Positions 1-7,285 of a stretch of 10,445 bases of DNA are shown one piece after another. The translations under genes were made by a program, and so were the position numbers. Location: the NCBI GenBank assembly GCA_913009535.1, contig CAJVXR010000053.1:1-10445 (forward strand), given 5' to 3'. Each line of letters starts with the position of its first letter. Within the stretch, counting starts at the first letter, position 1. The stretch comes from an uncultured Flavobacteriales bacterium (lineage in GTDB: Bacteria; Bacteroidota; Bacteroidia; Flavobacteriales; Flavobacteriaceae). The notes under the pieces were generated by a model. It saw only the letters and a list, made by a program, of their open reading frames with translations. It was not told where the DNA came from and did no database searches.

Positions 1-2
1 AT

Positions 3-77
3 TCTTACAACAACAAAATTTTAAAATGGAAAACTAAAATTTGGGGAGAAATTCCCGCAGATTTTGGAAGAAAATAA
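3..77 (+). CDS. C-terminal end of upstream gene, possibly RNase HI (partial)
   Basis: An open frame enters from the left edge and stops with TAA at 75-77. The 24 visible codons are rich in Lys and Trp and end in WGEIPADFGRK. This is a protein-like tail with composition typical of the other genes here, while the other two forward frames stop at 22-24 and 35-37. The ending resembles, from memory, the C-terminus of viroplasmin-type ribonuclease HI of Bacteroidota, an enzyme that cleaves the RNA strand of RNA-DNA hybrids. Too little is visible to confirm any catalytic residue, so the product name is tentative while the coding call is fairly firm. The next gene starts 32 bases downstream on the same strand. 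Confidence 0.5.
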   Translation, partial: SYNNKILKWKTKIWGEIPADFGRK

Positions 78-79
78 TT

Positions 80-87
80 TATATTTG
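80..87 (+). promoter_or_regulatory. Putative -7 promoter element of the PfkB-family kinase gene
   Basis: TATATTTG is an exact match to the Bacteroidota -7 consensus TAnnTTTG and lies 22 bases before the ATG at 110, so transcription would begin near 92 with a very short A/T-rich leader. No -33 TTG lies at the usual 17-23 base spacing. The nearest TTG (64-66) is only 13 bases away and is inside the preceding coding end. No ribosome binding site is visible, which is normal for this phylum. Confidence 0.45.
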
Positions 88-109
88 CAATCTAAATTTA
101 TATAAATAA

Positions 110-1015
110 ATGAAAAAATTATTAATTGTTGGGACTGTAGCTTTTGATTCAATTAAAACTCCACATGGAGAAGTAAGTAGAATACTAGGTGGATCTGGAA
201 TGTACATTGGTATTTCATCATCTGTATTTAATATTGATAACTCGATTGTGTCAGTAGTTGGAGAAGATTTCCCAACAAAATATTTATCGACTTTAAAAAA
301 TAAAAACATAGATATTTCTGGATTGGAAATTATAAAAGGTGGTAAAACATTTTTCTGGGAGGGTGTTTATCATGATAATATGAACCATCGGGACACAATT
401 ACCACTGAATTGAATGTTTTGGCAGAATTTAGCCCATTAGTTCCAGAAAGTTATAAAAATTCAGAGATAGTTTTATTGGGTAATTTACACCCAGCAATTC
501 AATTAAGTGTTTTAGAGCAAATGAATTCTAAACCTCAGCTTGTGATATTAGACACGATGAATTATTGGATGGATAATACTCTTGAAGAATTAATTAAAGT
601 TATTTCAAAAGTTGATCTACTATGTATTAATGATCAAGAAGCAGAACAATTAACAGGAGAAGCTGATTTAAATTTAGCCGCAAAAAAAATATCTAAACTT
701 GGTCCAAAGTATTTAATAATAAAAAAAGGTGAATTTGGATCAATATTATTCTCTGAAAACAATTACTACAACACTCCAGTATACCCAACAACTAAAGTAA
801 AAGACCCTACCGGAGCAGGGGATACTTTCGCAGGTGGACTAACTGGTTATTTAGCTAGTTGCAAAGACATTACATTCGACGAAGTTAAAAAAGGAGTTTT
901 ATACGGAACTGCGTTAGCCTCTTTTTGTATAGAAGGTTTTGGGCCTAATAACATCATGAATCTAGACATTAATTTAATCGAAGAAAGGGTTTTGAAAATT
1001 AAAAGTTTAAAATAA
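110..1015 (+). CDS. PfkB-family carbohydrate/nucleoside kinase
   Basis: This is a cytoplasmic kinase of the ribokinase/PfkB fold, expected to transfer phosphate from ATP to a sugar or nucleoside hydroxyl. At 301 residues it has the normal family length and looks complete. The N-terminus has the substrate-side Gly-Gly signature (RILGGSGMY, residues 24-32). An NxxE-type motif (INDQEAEQL, 173-181) is the usual Mg2+/phosphate site. The C-terminal PfkB signature DPTGAGDTFAGG is at 232-243, with Asp238 as the catalytic base and the GAG turn as the anion hole. The ATG start is preceded by an exact -7 promoter motif and only A/T leader. No terminator is visible before the PurF-family gene 70 bases downstream. 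The substrate cannot be read from sequence. Lying next to a PRPP amidotransferase suggests a nucleoside or ribose substrate, but that is inference only. Confidence 0.9.
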   Translation: MKKLLIVGTVAFDSIKTPHGEVSRILGGSGMYIGISSSVFNIDNSIVSVVGEDFPTKYLSTLKNKNIDISGLEIIKGGKTFFWEGVYHDNMNHRDTITTELNVLAEFSPLVPESYKNSEIVLLGNLHPAIQLSVLEQMNSKPQLVILDTMNYWMDNTLEELIKVISKVDLLCINDQEAEQLTGEADLNLAAKKISKLGPKYLIIKKGEFGSILFSENNYYNTPVYPTTKVKDPTGAGDTFAGGLTGYLASCKDITFDEVKKGVLYGTALASFCIEGFGPNNIMNLDINLIEERVLKIKSLK

Positions 1016-1049
1016 CTCTGTTTTTTTAGATTTTTGTGAAAATTGATTC

Positions 1050-1057
1050 TATTTTTG
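1050..1057 (+). promoter_or_regulatory. Putative -7 promoter element of the purF-like gene
   Basis: TATTTTTG is an exact match to TAnnTTTG and lies 28 bases before the ATG at 1086. A TTTTTG run ends at 1036, leaving a 13-base spacer, shorter than the published 17-23 bases for a -33 TTG. The element would let the purF-like gene be transcribed apart from the kinase gene, although read-through from upstream is also possible. Confidence 0.4.
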
Positions 1058-1085
1058 TGTTTTAACAACACCTTAATATATCTTA

Positions 1086-2981
1086 ATGAGTGATGCTTTA
1101 AAACATGAATGTGGTATTGCCCACATTAGACTTCTCAAACCTTTAGAGTATTACAAAAAAAAGTATGGTACAGCATTTTATGGAATAAATAAAATGTACT
1201 TGTTGATGGAAAAGCAACACAACAGAGGACAAGACGGTGCAGGTTTTGCAAGTATTAAGTTTGATGTTGATCCTGGGGAAAGATACATTAGTAGAGTTAG
1301 GTCAATTGAACAGCAACCTATTCAAGACGTTTTTTCAAAAATTAATAATAGAATTAACGAAGTCTTAGAAAACAATCCAGCTTTAAAGGAGGATGTTTCT
1401 CTTCAAAAAAAACATATTCCATATATTGGTGAAGTCATGCTTGGTCATGTTAGGTATGGAACTTTTGGTAAAAATAGTGTTGAAAGTGTACATCCATTTT
1501 TACGACAAAATAACTGGAAACACAGAAATTTAATTTTGGCTGGAAACTTTAATATGACTAATGTTAAAGATTTATTTAACAATCTAGTCGAATTAGGCCA
1601 GCACCCCAAGGAATACACTGACACAATTACCATAATGGAGAAAATTGGTCATTTTTTAGATGCTCAAGTTAGAAAAATTTATAAGGATTTAAAAAAAGAA
1701 GGCTTCACTAAATCACAATGCTCTCCCTTAATTACCGAAAGAATAAAAGTTGGTAAAATATTAAAGAAATCTTCTAAAGATTGGGATGGTGGATATGTCA
1801 TAGGAGGAATGATTGGTCATGGAGATTCGTTTATCCTTAGAGATCCTGCAGGGATAAGGCCTGCGTTTTATTACAAAGATGAAGAGGTTATAGTAGTTGC
1901 CTCAGAAAGACCAGCTATTCAAACCGCCTTCAATCTCAAGTTAGACGATATAAACGAAGTTCCACCTGGAAATGCATTATTGATAAATAGAAAAGGCGAA
2001 CTGACTATAAAAGAGATTCTTAAGCCAACAGAAAGAAAATCATGTTCATTTGAAAGAATTTATTTTTCTAGAGGTAGTGATGCAGATATTTATAAAGAGC
2101 GTAAAGAATTGGGGAAATTAATAATGCCTACAATTCTAAAAGAACTTAATTATGATATTAATAACTCTGTATTTTCTTATATCCCTAATACTGCAGAAAC
2201 ATCATTTTATGGAATGGTTGAAAGTGTTGATAATTATTTAATTAATAAAAAAACTAAAGAAATATTAAATAATAAAAATATTTCTAAAGAAAAAATAATA
2301 GAAGTATTAAGTGAAAGAGCGAGAATTGAAAAAATCGCTATTAAAGATGTTAAGCTTAGAACCTTCATTACTGAAGACAGTAGTAGAGATGATCTTGTTG
2401 AGCATGTTTATGACATTACTTATGGCGTAATAAAAAAAACGGATACATTAGTTATAATAGATGATAGTATCGTTAGAGGCACTACACTTAAAAAGAGTAT
2501 TCTAAAAATGCTAGACCGTCTTCGTCCTAAAAAAATAATTGTAGTTTCATCTGCTCCTCAAATTAGATATCCAGATTGTTACGGTATTGATATGGCAAAT
2601 TTAGAAAGTCTAATCGCTTTTAAAGCCTTATTGGCACTTCTTAAAGATTCCGATCAATATTCAGTTATAAATAAGACTTACAAAAAGTGTAAAGAGCAAG
2701 AGTCCTTGTCTGATGCAAAATTGATAAATTATGTTCAGGATGTGTATGCCTTATTTACAGCTGATGAAATATCTGACAAAATCACAACTCTACTTAGTAC
2801 AGACGTTGTAAATTCTGATGTAAAAATCATATTCCAGTCTATCGAAAATCTTCACAAAGCATGCCCTGAAAATTTAGGGGATTGGTATTTCACTGGAAAT
2901 TATCCAACTAATGGCGGGAATAGGGTAGTAAATAATGCTTTCATTAACTTTTACGAAGGGAATAAAAAAAGAGCCTATTAA
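1086..2981 (+). CDS. purF: Amidophosphoribosyltransferase (PurF family), long form
   Basis: This enzyme is predicted to make 5-phosphoribosylamine from PRPP and glutamine, the first committed step of purine synthesis. The N-terminal class II glutaminase domain begins at Cys9 (CGIAHI) after an eight-residue propeptide, as in PurF proteins whose nucleophile Cys is exposed by processing. Further glutaminase motifs are HNRGQDGAGF (45-54), GHVRYGTFG (120-128), AGNFN (152-156) and RDPAGIRP (252-259). The C-terminal phosphoribosyltransferase domain has the PRPP loop DDSIVRGTT (459-467) and a YGIDM segment (499-503). At 631 residues it is well above the roughly 470-505 of canonical PurF. Extra sequence lies at about 55-115 and 380-420. 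The C-terminus reads GDWYFTGNYPT where Fe-S forms have a Cys-x-x-Cys just before FTG, so the iron-sulfur cluster is probably absent. Activity is expected because both active sites are intact, but a paralogous role is possible if the genome also has a canonical PurF. Confidence 0.88.
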   Translation: MSDALKHECGIAHIRLLKPLEYYKKKYGTAFYGINKMYLLMEKQHNRGQDGAGFASIKFDVDPGERYISRVRSIEQQPIQDVFSKINNRINEVLENNPALKEDVSLQKKHIPYIGEVMLGHVRYGTFGKNSVESVHPFLRQNNWKHRNLILAGNFNMTNVKDLFNNLVELGQHPKEYTDTITIMEKIGHFLDAQVRKIYKDLKKEGFTKSQCSPLITERIKVGKILKKSSKDWDGGYVIGGMIGHGDSFILRDPAGIRPAFYYKDEEVIVVASERPAIQTAFNLKLDDINEVPPGNALLINRKGELTIKEILKPTERKSCSFERIYFSRGSDADIYKERKELGKLIMPTILKELNYDINNSVFSYIPNTAETSFYGMVESVDNYLINKKTKEILNNKNISKEKIIEVLSERARIEKIAIKDVKLRTFITEDSSRDDLVEHVYDITYGVIKKTDTLVIIDDSIVRGTTLKKSILKMLDRLRPKKIIVVSSAPQIRYPDCYGIDMANLESLIAFKALLALLKDSDQYSVINKTYKKCKEQESLSDAKLINYVQDVYALFTADEISDKITTLLSTDVVNSDVKIIFQSIENLHKACPENLGDWYFTGNYPTNGGNRVVNNAFINFYEGNKKRAY

Positions 2982-3087
2982 ATTAATAGACTCCTATCTC
3001 CAATATTTAAACATTTTCCTCTAATATCTAAACAAGTTAAACTTTATATTTAAGTGTTTACATTGCTCTCTACATATATTTGAGCTT

Positions 3088-3154
3088 TCACTTTATAATT
3101 TCTTATTAAGTGATTTGATTTGGGGGAAAAAGGCGGACTATGTCCGTCTTTTTT
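3088..3154 (+). ncRNA. Candidate small RNA or structured 3' UTR between purF and sodA
   Basis: This non-coding stretch holds two consecutive stem-loops. The first (3088-3113) pairs TCACTT with AAGTGA and ATAA with TTAT around a TTTC loop, with one T-T mismatch. The second is the terminator hairpin at 3131-3149 with a T-run to 3154. An exact TAnnTTTG element (TATATTTG, 3075-3082) ends five bases before the first stem, so a transcript starting near 3088 would be about 67 nt, with a purine-rich single-stranded linker (GGGGGAAAAAGG) between stems. No TTG sits at proper -33 spacing. The alternative is that this is simply the purF mRNA tail; TAnnTTTG arises by chance fairly often in such AT-rich DNA. 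No ORF of note is present in 2982-3127. Confidence 0.25.
3127..3154. terminator. Bidirectional intrinsic terminator between convergent purF and sodA
   Basis: GGCGGAC (3132-3138) pairs with GTCCGTC (3142-3148) around a TAT loop, with one G-U pair on the plus strand. The stem is flanked by A5 (3127-3131) on the left and T6 (3149-3154) on the right, so a terminator hairpin with a U-tail forms on either strand. It lies 145 bases after the purF stop and two bases after the sodA stop, and so serves both convergent genes. Confidence 0.85.
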
Positions 3155-3156
3155 AT

Positions 3157-3762
3157 TTATCTATTTAAATATTTGTTTTCAACTACTTTCCAGTTTATTA
3201 AATTCATAAAAGCAGAAATATAGTCAACCCTTCTATTTTGATAATTTAAGTAATAAGCATGCTCCCAAACATCAAGACCTAAAATTGGTGTTCCTCCACA
3301 TCCAATAGATGGCATAAGCGGATTGTCTTGATTTGCGGTTCCACAAACTTCAAGTGATCCATTAGGCATTACACAAAGCCAAGCCCATCCTGAACCAAAC
3401 TGAGTAGCTGCAGCTTTAGAAAATTGATCTTTAAATGAATCAAATGATCCGAAAGAGCTATTGATTGAGTCTAGTAAAGCCCCTGAAAGCTCTTTGCTAT
3501 CGACAGGTGAAATTACTTCCCAAAATAATTTGTGGTTATAAAAACCACCAGCATTATTTCTTAACGCTTTATTGTTCAAGTCTAAATCAGACAAAATAGA
3601 TTCAATTGAACTTGATTCTAAATCAGTACCATTGATAGCATTATTTAAATTATTAGTGTATCCATTGTGGTGTTTAGAGTGGTGAATCTCCATTGTTCGT
3701 GCATCAATTGAAGGCTCTAAAGCATCATATGAAAAGTTAAGTTCAGGTAATTTAAATCCCAT
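3157..3762 (-). CDS. sodA: Superoxide dismutase, Mn-type
   Basis: The enzyme dismutes superoxide to oxygen and hydrogen peroxide. It has no signal peptide, so it should be cytoplasmic. At 201 residues it has the normal family length. The N-terminal helical domain ([15 protein letters not shown], 3-17) carries ligands His27 and His77. The C-terminal domain carries Asp164 and His168 in DVWEHAYYL. Metal-choice positions look like MnSOD: AGG at 71-73 and the active-site Gln from the C-terminal domain (TANQD, Gln145). A cambialistic Fe/Mn enzyme cannot be excluded. The frame extends 13 codons upstream to an ATG at 3801, but I chose the ATG at 3762 because family members begin with M-x-F-x-LP just before the conserved YDALEP. 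Cys130, Cys140 and Cys155 are extra cysteines with no assigned role. It is convergent with purF and divergent from the helicase gene. Confidence 0.95.
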   Translation of the reverse strand: MGFKLPELNFSYDALEPSIDARTMEIHHSKHHNGYTNNLNNAINGTDLESSSIESILSDLDLNNKALRNNAGGFYNHKLFWEVISPVDSKELSGALLDSINSSFGSFDSFKDQFSKAAATQFGSGWAWLCVMPNGSLEVCGTANQDNPLMPSIGCGGTPILGLDVWEHAYYLNYQNRRVDYISAFMNLINWKVVENKYLNR

Positions 3763-3798
3763 TATATTGTTTTTTAAGATTAATACATATTTAATAGA

Positions 3799-3806
3799 CA
3801 AATTTA
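3799..3806 (-). promoter_or_regulatory. Putative -7 promoter element of sodA
   Basis: Read on the minus strand, 3806 to 3799 is TAAATTTG, an exact TAnnTTTG. It lies 36 bases before the preferred sodA ATG (3762), giving a leader of about 30 nt. It overlaps the upstream alternative ATG (3799-3801), so a transcript starting here would lack that codon, which supports the downstream start. No TTG is seen at normal -33 spacing. Confidence 0.4.
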
Positions 3807-3826
3807 CAAAAAGGATTATTAATAAG

Positions 3827-3865
3827 TTATATAGATTACTTAATTTGCTTAAGTAATCTATATAA
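3827..3865. repeat. Perfect 17-bp inverted repeat just upstream of the addA-like start
   Basis: TTATATAGATTACTTAA (3827-3843) and its exact reverse complement (3849-3865) surround the five-base loop TTTGC. The right arm ends one base before the TTG start codon at 3867. There is no T-run on either side, so this is not an ordinary terminator. A one-mismatch -7 motif (TTAATTTG, 3840-3847) overlaps the loop. It could be an operator palindrome for a dimeric regulator in the sodA/addA divergent region, or, if transcribed whole, an mRNA hairpin that hides the translation start. The structure is certain from the sequence; its role is not known. Confidence 0.85.
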
Positions 3866-3866
3866 G

Positions 3867-6800
3867 TTGGAACATTTTTATAACATATACAATGCGTCTG
3901 CAGGAAGCGGCAAAACTTTTAACCTAGTTAAGGAATATTTAAAAATATTACTTACAAATGATTCAAATGATTCCTATAAGAAAATTCTTTGCATAACATT
4001 TACTAATAAAGCAGTAAATGAAATGAAGAGTAGAATAATTGAAAGCTTAAATGAGCTAACCAAAATAGATAAAACACTAAAAAACAACCCTCTTTTAGAG
4101 TTGATTAAAAAAGAGACTGGGTTAACTAGCGAACAGATTCAATTAAAGTCTATATCAATACTTAAGTCAATATTGATAAACTATGCTTCGTTTGAAGTTT
4201 CAACAATAGATAAGTTTACACAAAAAATTATTAGGAGTTTTGCCTACGAAATAAAATTACCGATAAATTATGAGGTAGAAATAAAATCTAAAGATTTGCT
4301 TGAAGAAGCAACTGCTAAACTAATTTCTCAAGCTGGCATAAAAAAAGAATTGACAAATGTGCTTATAAACTTTTCATTTGAAAAATCTGGAAATGATAAA
4401 AGCTGGGATATTGAATATGACTTGAATAATATTTCTAAATTAATATTAAGTGAAAATCACATTAAAAAAATAAGCGAATTAAATAAAAAAGATTTAGCTG
4501 ATTTCGAAAATTTAAAAAAAACAATTGATGTTTCTAAATTAGAAATTGAGACTAAAATATTGGAAGAATCTGAGGTGTGTTTAAACATAATATACTCTAA
4601 CAATTTAGTGGATAATGATTTTCTAAGTCAGGCATTACCTAAACATTTAAAAAAAATAAAATCTAAGAATTTTAATTCTCTATACTCAAGTCAGCTAGAG
4701 AAAAATTTAAAAAACGGTTATTTATATAAAAAATCCTTAGATCAAGATAAAAAAAACATTATTGACTCTATAAAAGAAGATATATACACCCATTTTATAA
4801 ACATTAAAAAAAATGTTTATAAATTAAAATATTATCAAAATATAGAATCTAATAATAGACCTTTGTCAATCCTTAGGTACATAAATTCGGAACTTGAGAG
4901 TATAAAAAAAGAAAGAAATATCATTCTTATTTCGGAATTTAATAGAATCGTAAATAGCCAAATTAAAAATCAGCCTGCTCTTTTTATATATGAAAAAATT
5001 GGTGTTAAGTACAAACATTTTTTTATAGATGAATTTCAAGACACATCCATTTTACAATGGAATAATTTAATTCCATTAATAGAAAACTCTCTTTCCTCTG
5101 AAGAGTCTTCATTAACAATTTCAGGAGATATTAAACAAGCTATTTACAGGTGGAGGGGAGGCGAACCTGAACAGTTACTAAGACTTTGCAGCAATAATTC
5201 TGACTTTTTTATTAATAGTAATGTTATCGAATTAGGGACTAATTACAGGAGTAAAGACGAAATAATAAAGTTCAATAATTTATTTTTTAACCATATAGGA
5301 GAAAACGTTTTTTCATCTGAAATTCACAAAAATATTTATATTAATTGTACTCAAAAATCTAATGGCAATAAAGGGGGATATGTTGGAGTAAATATATTAA
5401 AGCCATTAGAAACCATAACAAAAGAAAAGTCCTATAATGAAAGGATAAAGCAAATTATTGAAGAAAGTTTAAATAATAATTATCAGCTAAAAGATATCTG
5501 TGTTTTAGTGAGAACAAATAATCAGGGAATTGAAATCTCAGATTATTTAAATAGTGAAAATATAGAAATTATTTCTTCAGAAACTTTATTAATGAGTAAA
5601 TCTGAAGAAGTTAAGTTTATTGTTGAAGTATTAAAGTTTTGCACAAATCCAAACATCATGAGTGCAAAATTAAATATTATAAACTTTTTATTTAATAAAA
5701 ATAAGATAGAAGGTCCTAGACATGACTTTATTAAAAAGCTAATAGCAAAAAATAAAAAGGAGTTTTTTACAGATCTAGAATTAGCATTTGACACCTCTAT
5801 TTTGACAAAATCATCTCTTTATGAGGGAATTGAGTATATTATATTTTCCTTTAATCTTTCTGATAAGTCAAATAGTTACATCCAATATTTTTTAGATTTT
5901 GCATTTGATTATTCTAACAATAATTTTGCCAACATTTTAGATTTTATAATTCACTATGACTCTAAAAAAGATAGTCTAAGTGTTGTAGCTCCAGAGGAAA
6001 GCAACGCCATCAATATAATGACTATTCATAAATCAAAAGGTCTAGAATTCCCGATATTAATATACGCATATGCAGATATTGATATCTATAAAGAAAAGGA
6101 CGCGAAAGAATGGTACCCTGTAAACAATAAAGATTTTAATGGGTTTGATAGCTTACTCTTAAATTTTAATAAAGACTTTGAACAGTTTGAAAGCACTGGG
6201 AAATCTATTTATGATAATCATTTAATGGATCAAGAGTTGGATAGCATCAACCTATTATATGTTGCTTTAACTAGAGCAGAAAACGAACTACACATTATAT
6301 GTTCCAATTCAATTAATTCTAAAGGAGAGGAAAACATTAATAAGTACTCAGGAATGCTTATTAACTATTTAAAAAAGAATAAAATATGGAGTGAGAATAA
6401 TGAACTCTTTGAGTTTGGTGAAAAAAAGAAAAAAGAAAAAATAAACCATCTCTTAAGTTCATCTTTAATTGAAGATTTTATTATTAATCCAAAAGAAATT
6501 CATAATATCAATATTGATGCAAAATCTGCAAAAATATGGGGGACAAATATGCAAAGGGCTATAGATGATGGTAATTTATTACATGAAATAATGTCAAATA
6601 TAAAATCTATTTCGGATTTAGAGAAAGTGATCCAGGAGTTTTATGAGAATGGTACATTAGATTTAAAAACTAAAGAAAAGTACAGAAATTTAATAACTAA
6701 TATTTTAGAACACAAAGAACTTAAGCAATACTATTCTGCAGGGTTAAAGTCTTATAACGAAAGGGAAATAATTATAAAAAATAGTGAGCCAATTAGAGCA

Positions 6801-6983
6801 GACAGAATAGTTTTTTCTACAGCCAAAGAGATTTGTATAATCGACTATAAGACGGGGAAATTAAAAAAAGAAGACTATGAACAACTTAATAGCTACGAAG
6901 ATATTTTAGTGGATATGGGATATAAAGTAAAAAATAAAATTTTAATAAATACCGTAGGTAAAGTAAATGTTGTAAGTTTTTAA
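3867..6983 (+). CDS. addA: AddA/RecB-like UvrD-family helicase with C-terminal nuclease
   Basis: This is an ATP-driven superfamily 1 DNA helicase fused to a RecB-type nuclease. It probably resects double-strand breaks for RecA loading together with the AddB-like protein downstream. Helicase motifs in order: Walker [10 protein letters not shown] (10-18), motif Ia [11 protein letters not shown] (43-53), Walker B DEFQDT (388-393), motif [16 protein letters not shown] (420-432), motif IV NYRS (459-462), motif [11 protein letters not shown] (719-728) and motif [12 protein letters not shown] (796-805). The nuclease has the expected His906 (GNLLHEIM), Asp979 (RADRIV), Asp993 and Lys995 (IDYKTG), so both activities look intact. 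At 1038 residues it is shorter than AddA of Firmicutes (about 1200). The start is TTG: no ATG occurs in frame back to the stop at 3795-3797, and the [13 protein letters not shown] motif follows at the usual distance from the N-terminus. No terminator is evident after the stop codon. Confidence 0.92.
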   Translation: MEHFYNIYNASAGSGKTFNLVKEYLKILLTNDSNDSYKKILCITFTNKAVNEMKSRIIESLNELTKIDKTLKNNPLLELIKKETGLTSEQIQLKSISILKSILINYASFEVSTIDKFTQKIIRSFAYEIKLPINYEVEIKSKDLLEEATAKLISQAGIKKELTNVLINFSFEKSGNDKSWDIEYDLNNISKLILSENHIKKISELNKKDLADFENLKKTIDVSKLEIETKILEESEVCLNIIYSNNLVDNDFLSQALPKHLKKIKSKNFNSLYSSQLEKNLKNGYLYKKSLDQDKKNIIDSIKEDIYTHFINIKKNVYKLKYYQNIESNNRPLSILRYINSELESIKKERNIILISEFNRIVNSQIKNQPALFIYEKIGVKYKHFFIDEFQDTSILQWNNLIPLIENSLSSEESSLTISGDIKQAIYRWRGGEPEQLLRLCSNNSDFFINSNVIELGTNYRSKDEIIKFNNLFFNHIGENVFSSEIHKNIYINCTQKSNGNKGGYVGVNILKPLETITKEKSYNERIKQIIEESLNNNYQLKDICVLVRTNNQGIEISDYLNSENIEIISSETLLMSKSEEVKFIVEVLKFCTNPNIMSAKLNIINFLFNKNKIEGPRHDFIKKLIAKNKKEFFTDLELAFDTSILTKSSLYEGIEYIIFSFNLSDKSNSYIQYFLDFAFDYSNNNFANILDFIIHYDSKKDSLSVVAPEESNAINIMTIHKSKGLEFPILIYAYADIDIYKEKDAKEWYPVNNKDFNGFDSLLLNFNKDFEQFESTGKSIYDNHLMDQELDSINLLYVALTRAENELHIICSNSINSKGEENINKYSGMLINYLKKNKIWSENNELFEFGEKKKKEKINHLLSSSLIEDFIINPKEIHNINIDAKSAKIWGTNMQRAIDDGNLLHEIMSNIKSISDLEKVIQEFYENGTLDLKTKEKYRNLITNILEHKELKQYYSAGLKSYNEREIIIKNSEPIRADRIVFSTAKEICIIDYKTGKLKKEDYEQLNSYEDILVDMGYKVKNKILINTVGKVNVVSF

Positions 6984-7285
6984 TTAACGTTAAGTCTACA
7001 AAAAAGACATTATTAATATACTTTTAAGTAAAATAGATGTTATCTGATATAACTTCAAGGATATTCATTATGGTTTAGATTTAATGAGAAAAATTAAGCT
7101 ACAATTTTCATAGTTAACTGATTTTTAGATAAATAACCTTTAAGTATTACGTTGTAGTTTACTCTGAAAAATAAAATTTTTGATCAAGAATACTAAATAA
7201 ACCGTGTTTTTTTGTTTCTATATGATAATAAATATGGGAAAAAATCATATTTTTACAATAACTAAGAAAATTAAATTATAATATT
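6984..7285. other. Intergenic region between addA-like and ompA-like genes (302 bp)
   Basis: No gene is supported here. The visible content is a 10-bp palindrome TTAACGTTAA directly after the addA-like stop (6984-6993), a candidate ompA promoter (7152-7182), a T-run ending in G (7207-7214), and an inverted repeat AAATATG / CATATTT (7230-7236 and 7246-7252, nine-base loop) about 35 bases before the ompA start. The open frames are tiny; the longest I read is 19 codons (7222-7281), ending four bases before the ompA ATG. No terminator for the addA-like gene is recognisable, so its transcript may run into this region. The length suggests a regulated ompA leader. Confidence 0.6.
7152..7182 (+). promoter_or_regulatory. 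Candidate promoter of the ompA-like gene
   Basis: TTG at 7152-7154 is followed after 20 bases by AATTTTTG (7175-7182), which matches TAnnTTTG at all but the first fixed base. This is the only place in the window where I see a -33 TTG at the accepted spacing from a -7-like element. Transcription would start near 7188, leaving a leader of about 98 nt that contains the AAATATG / CATATTT hairpin. A second weak -7-like site (TAAATATG, 7229-7236) lies closer to the gene. Confidence 0.3.

Noticed and set aside
847..1071. Minus-strand frame spanning the end of the PfkB-family gene
   Set aside because: It overlaps the conserved C-terminal part of the kinase and the purF promoter region, shows no recognisable motif, and is a shadow of the real gene.
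3763..3801. N-terminal extension of the dismutase by 13 codons from ATG 3801
   Set aside because: The extension has no family counterpart, the putative -7 element overlaps that ATG, and the ATG at 3762 gives the standard dismutase N-terminus.
6984..6993. Palindrome TTAACGTTAA right after the addA-like stop
   Set aside because: It is only 10 bp, has no T-run, and is easily expected by chance in this AT-rich sequence, so it is not a terminator.
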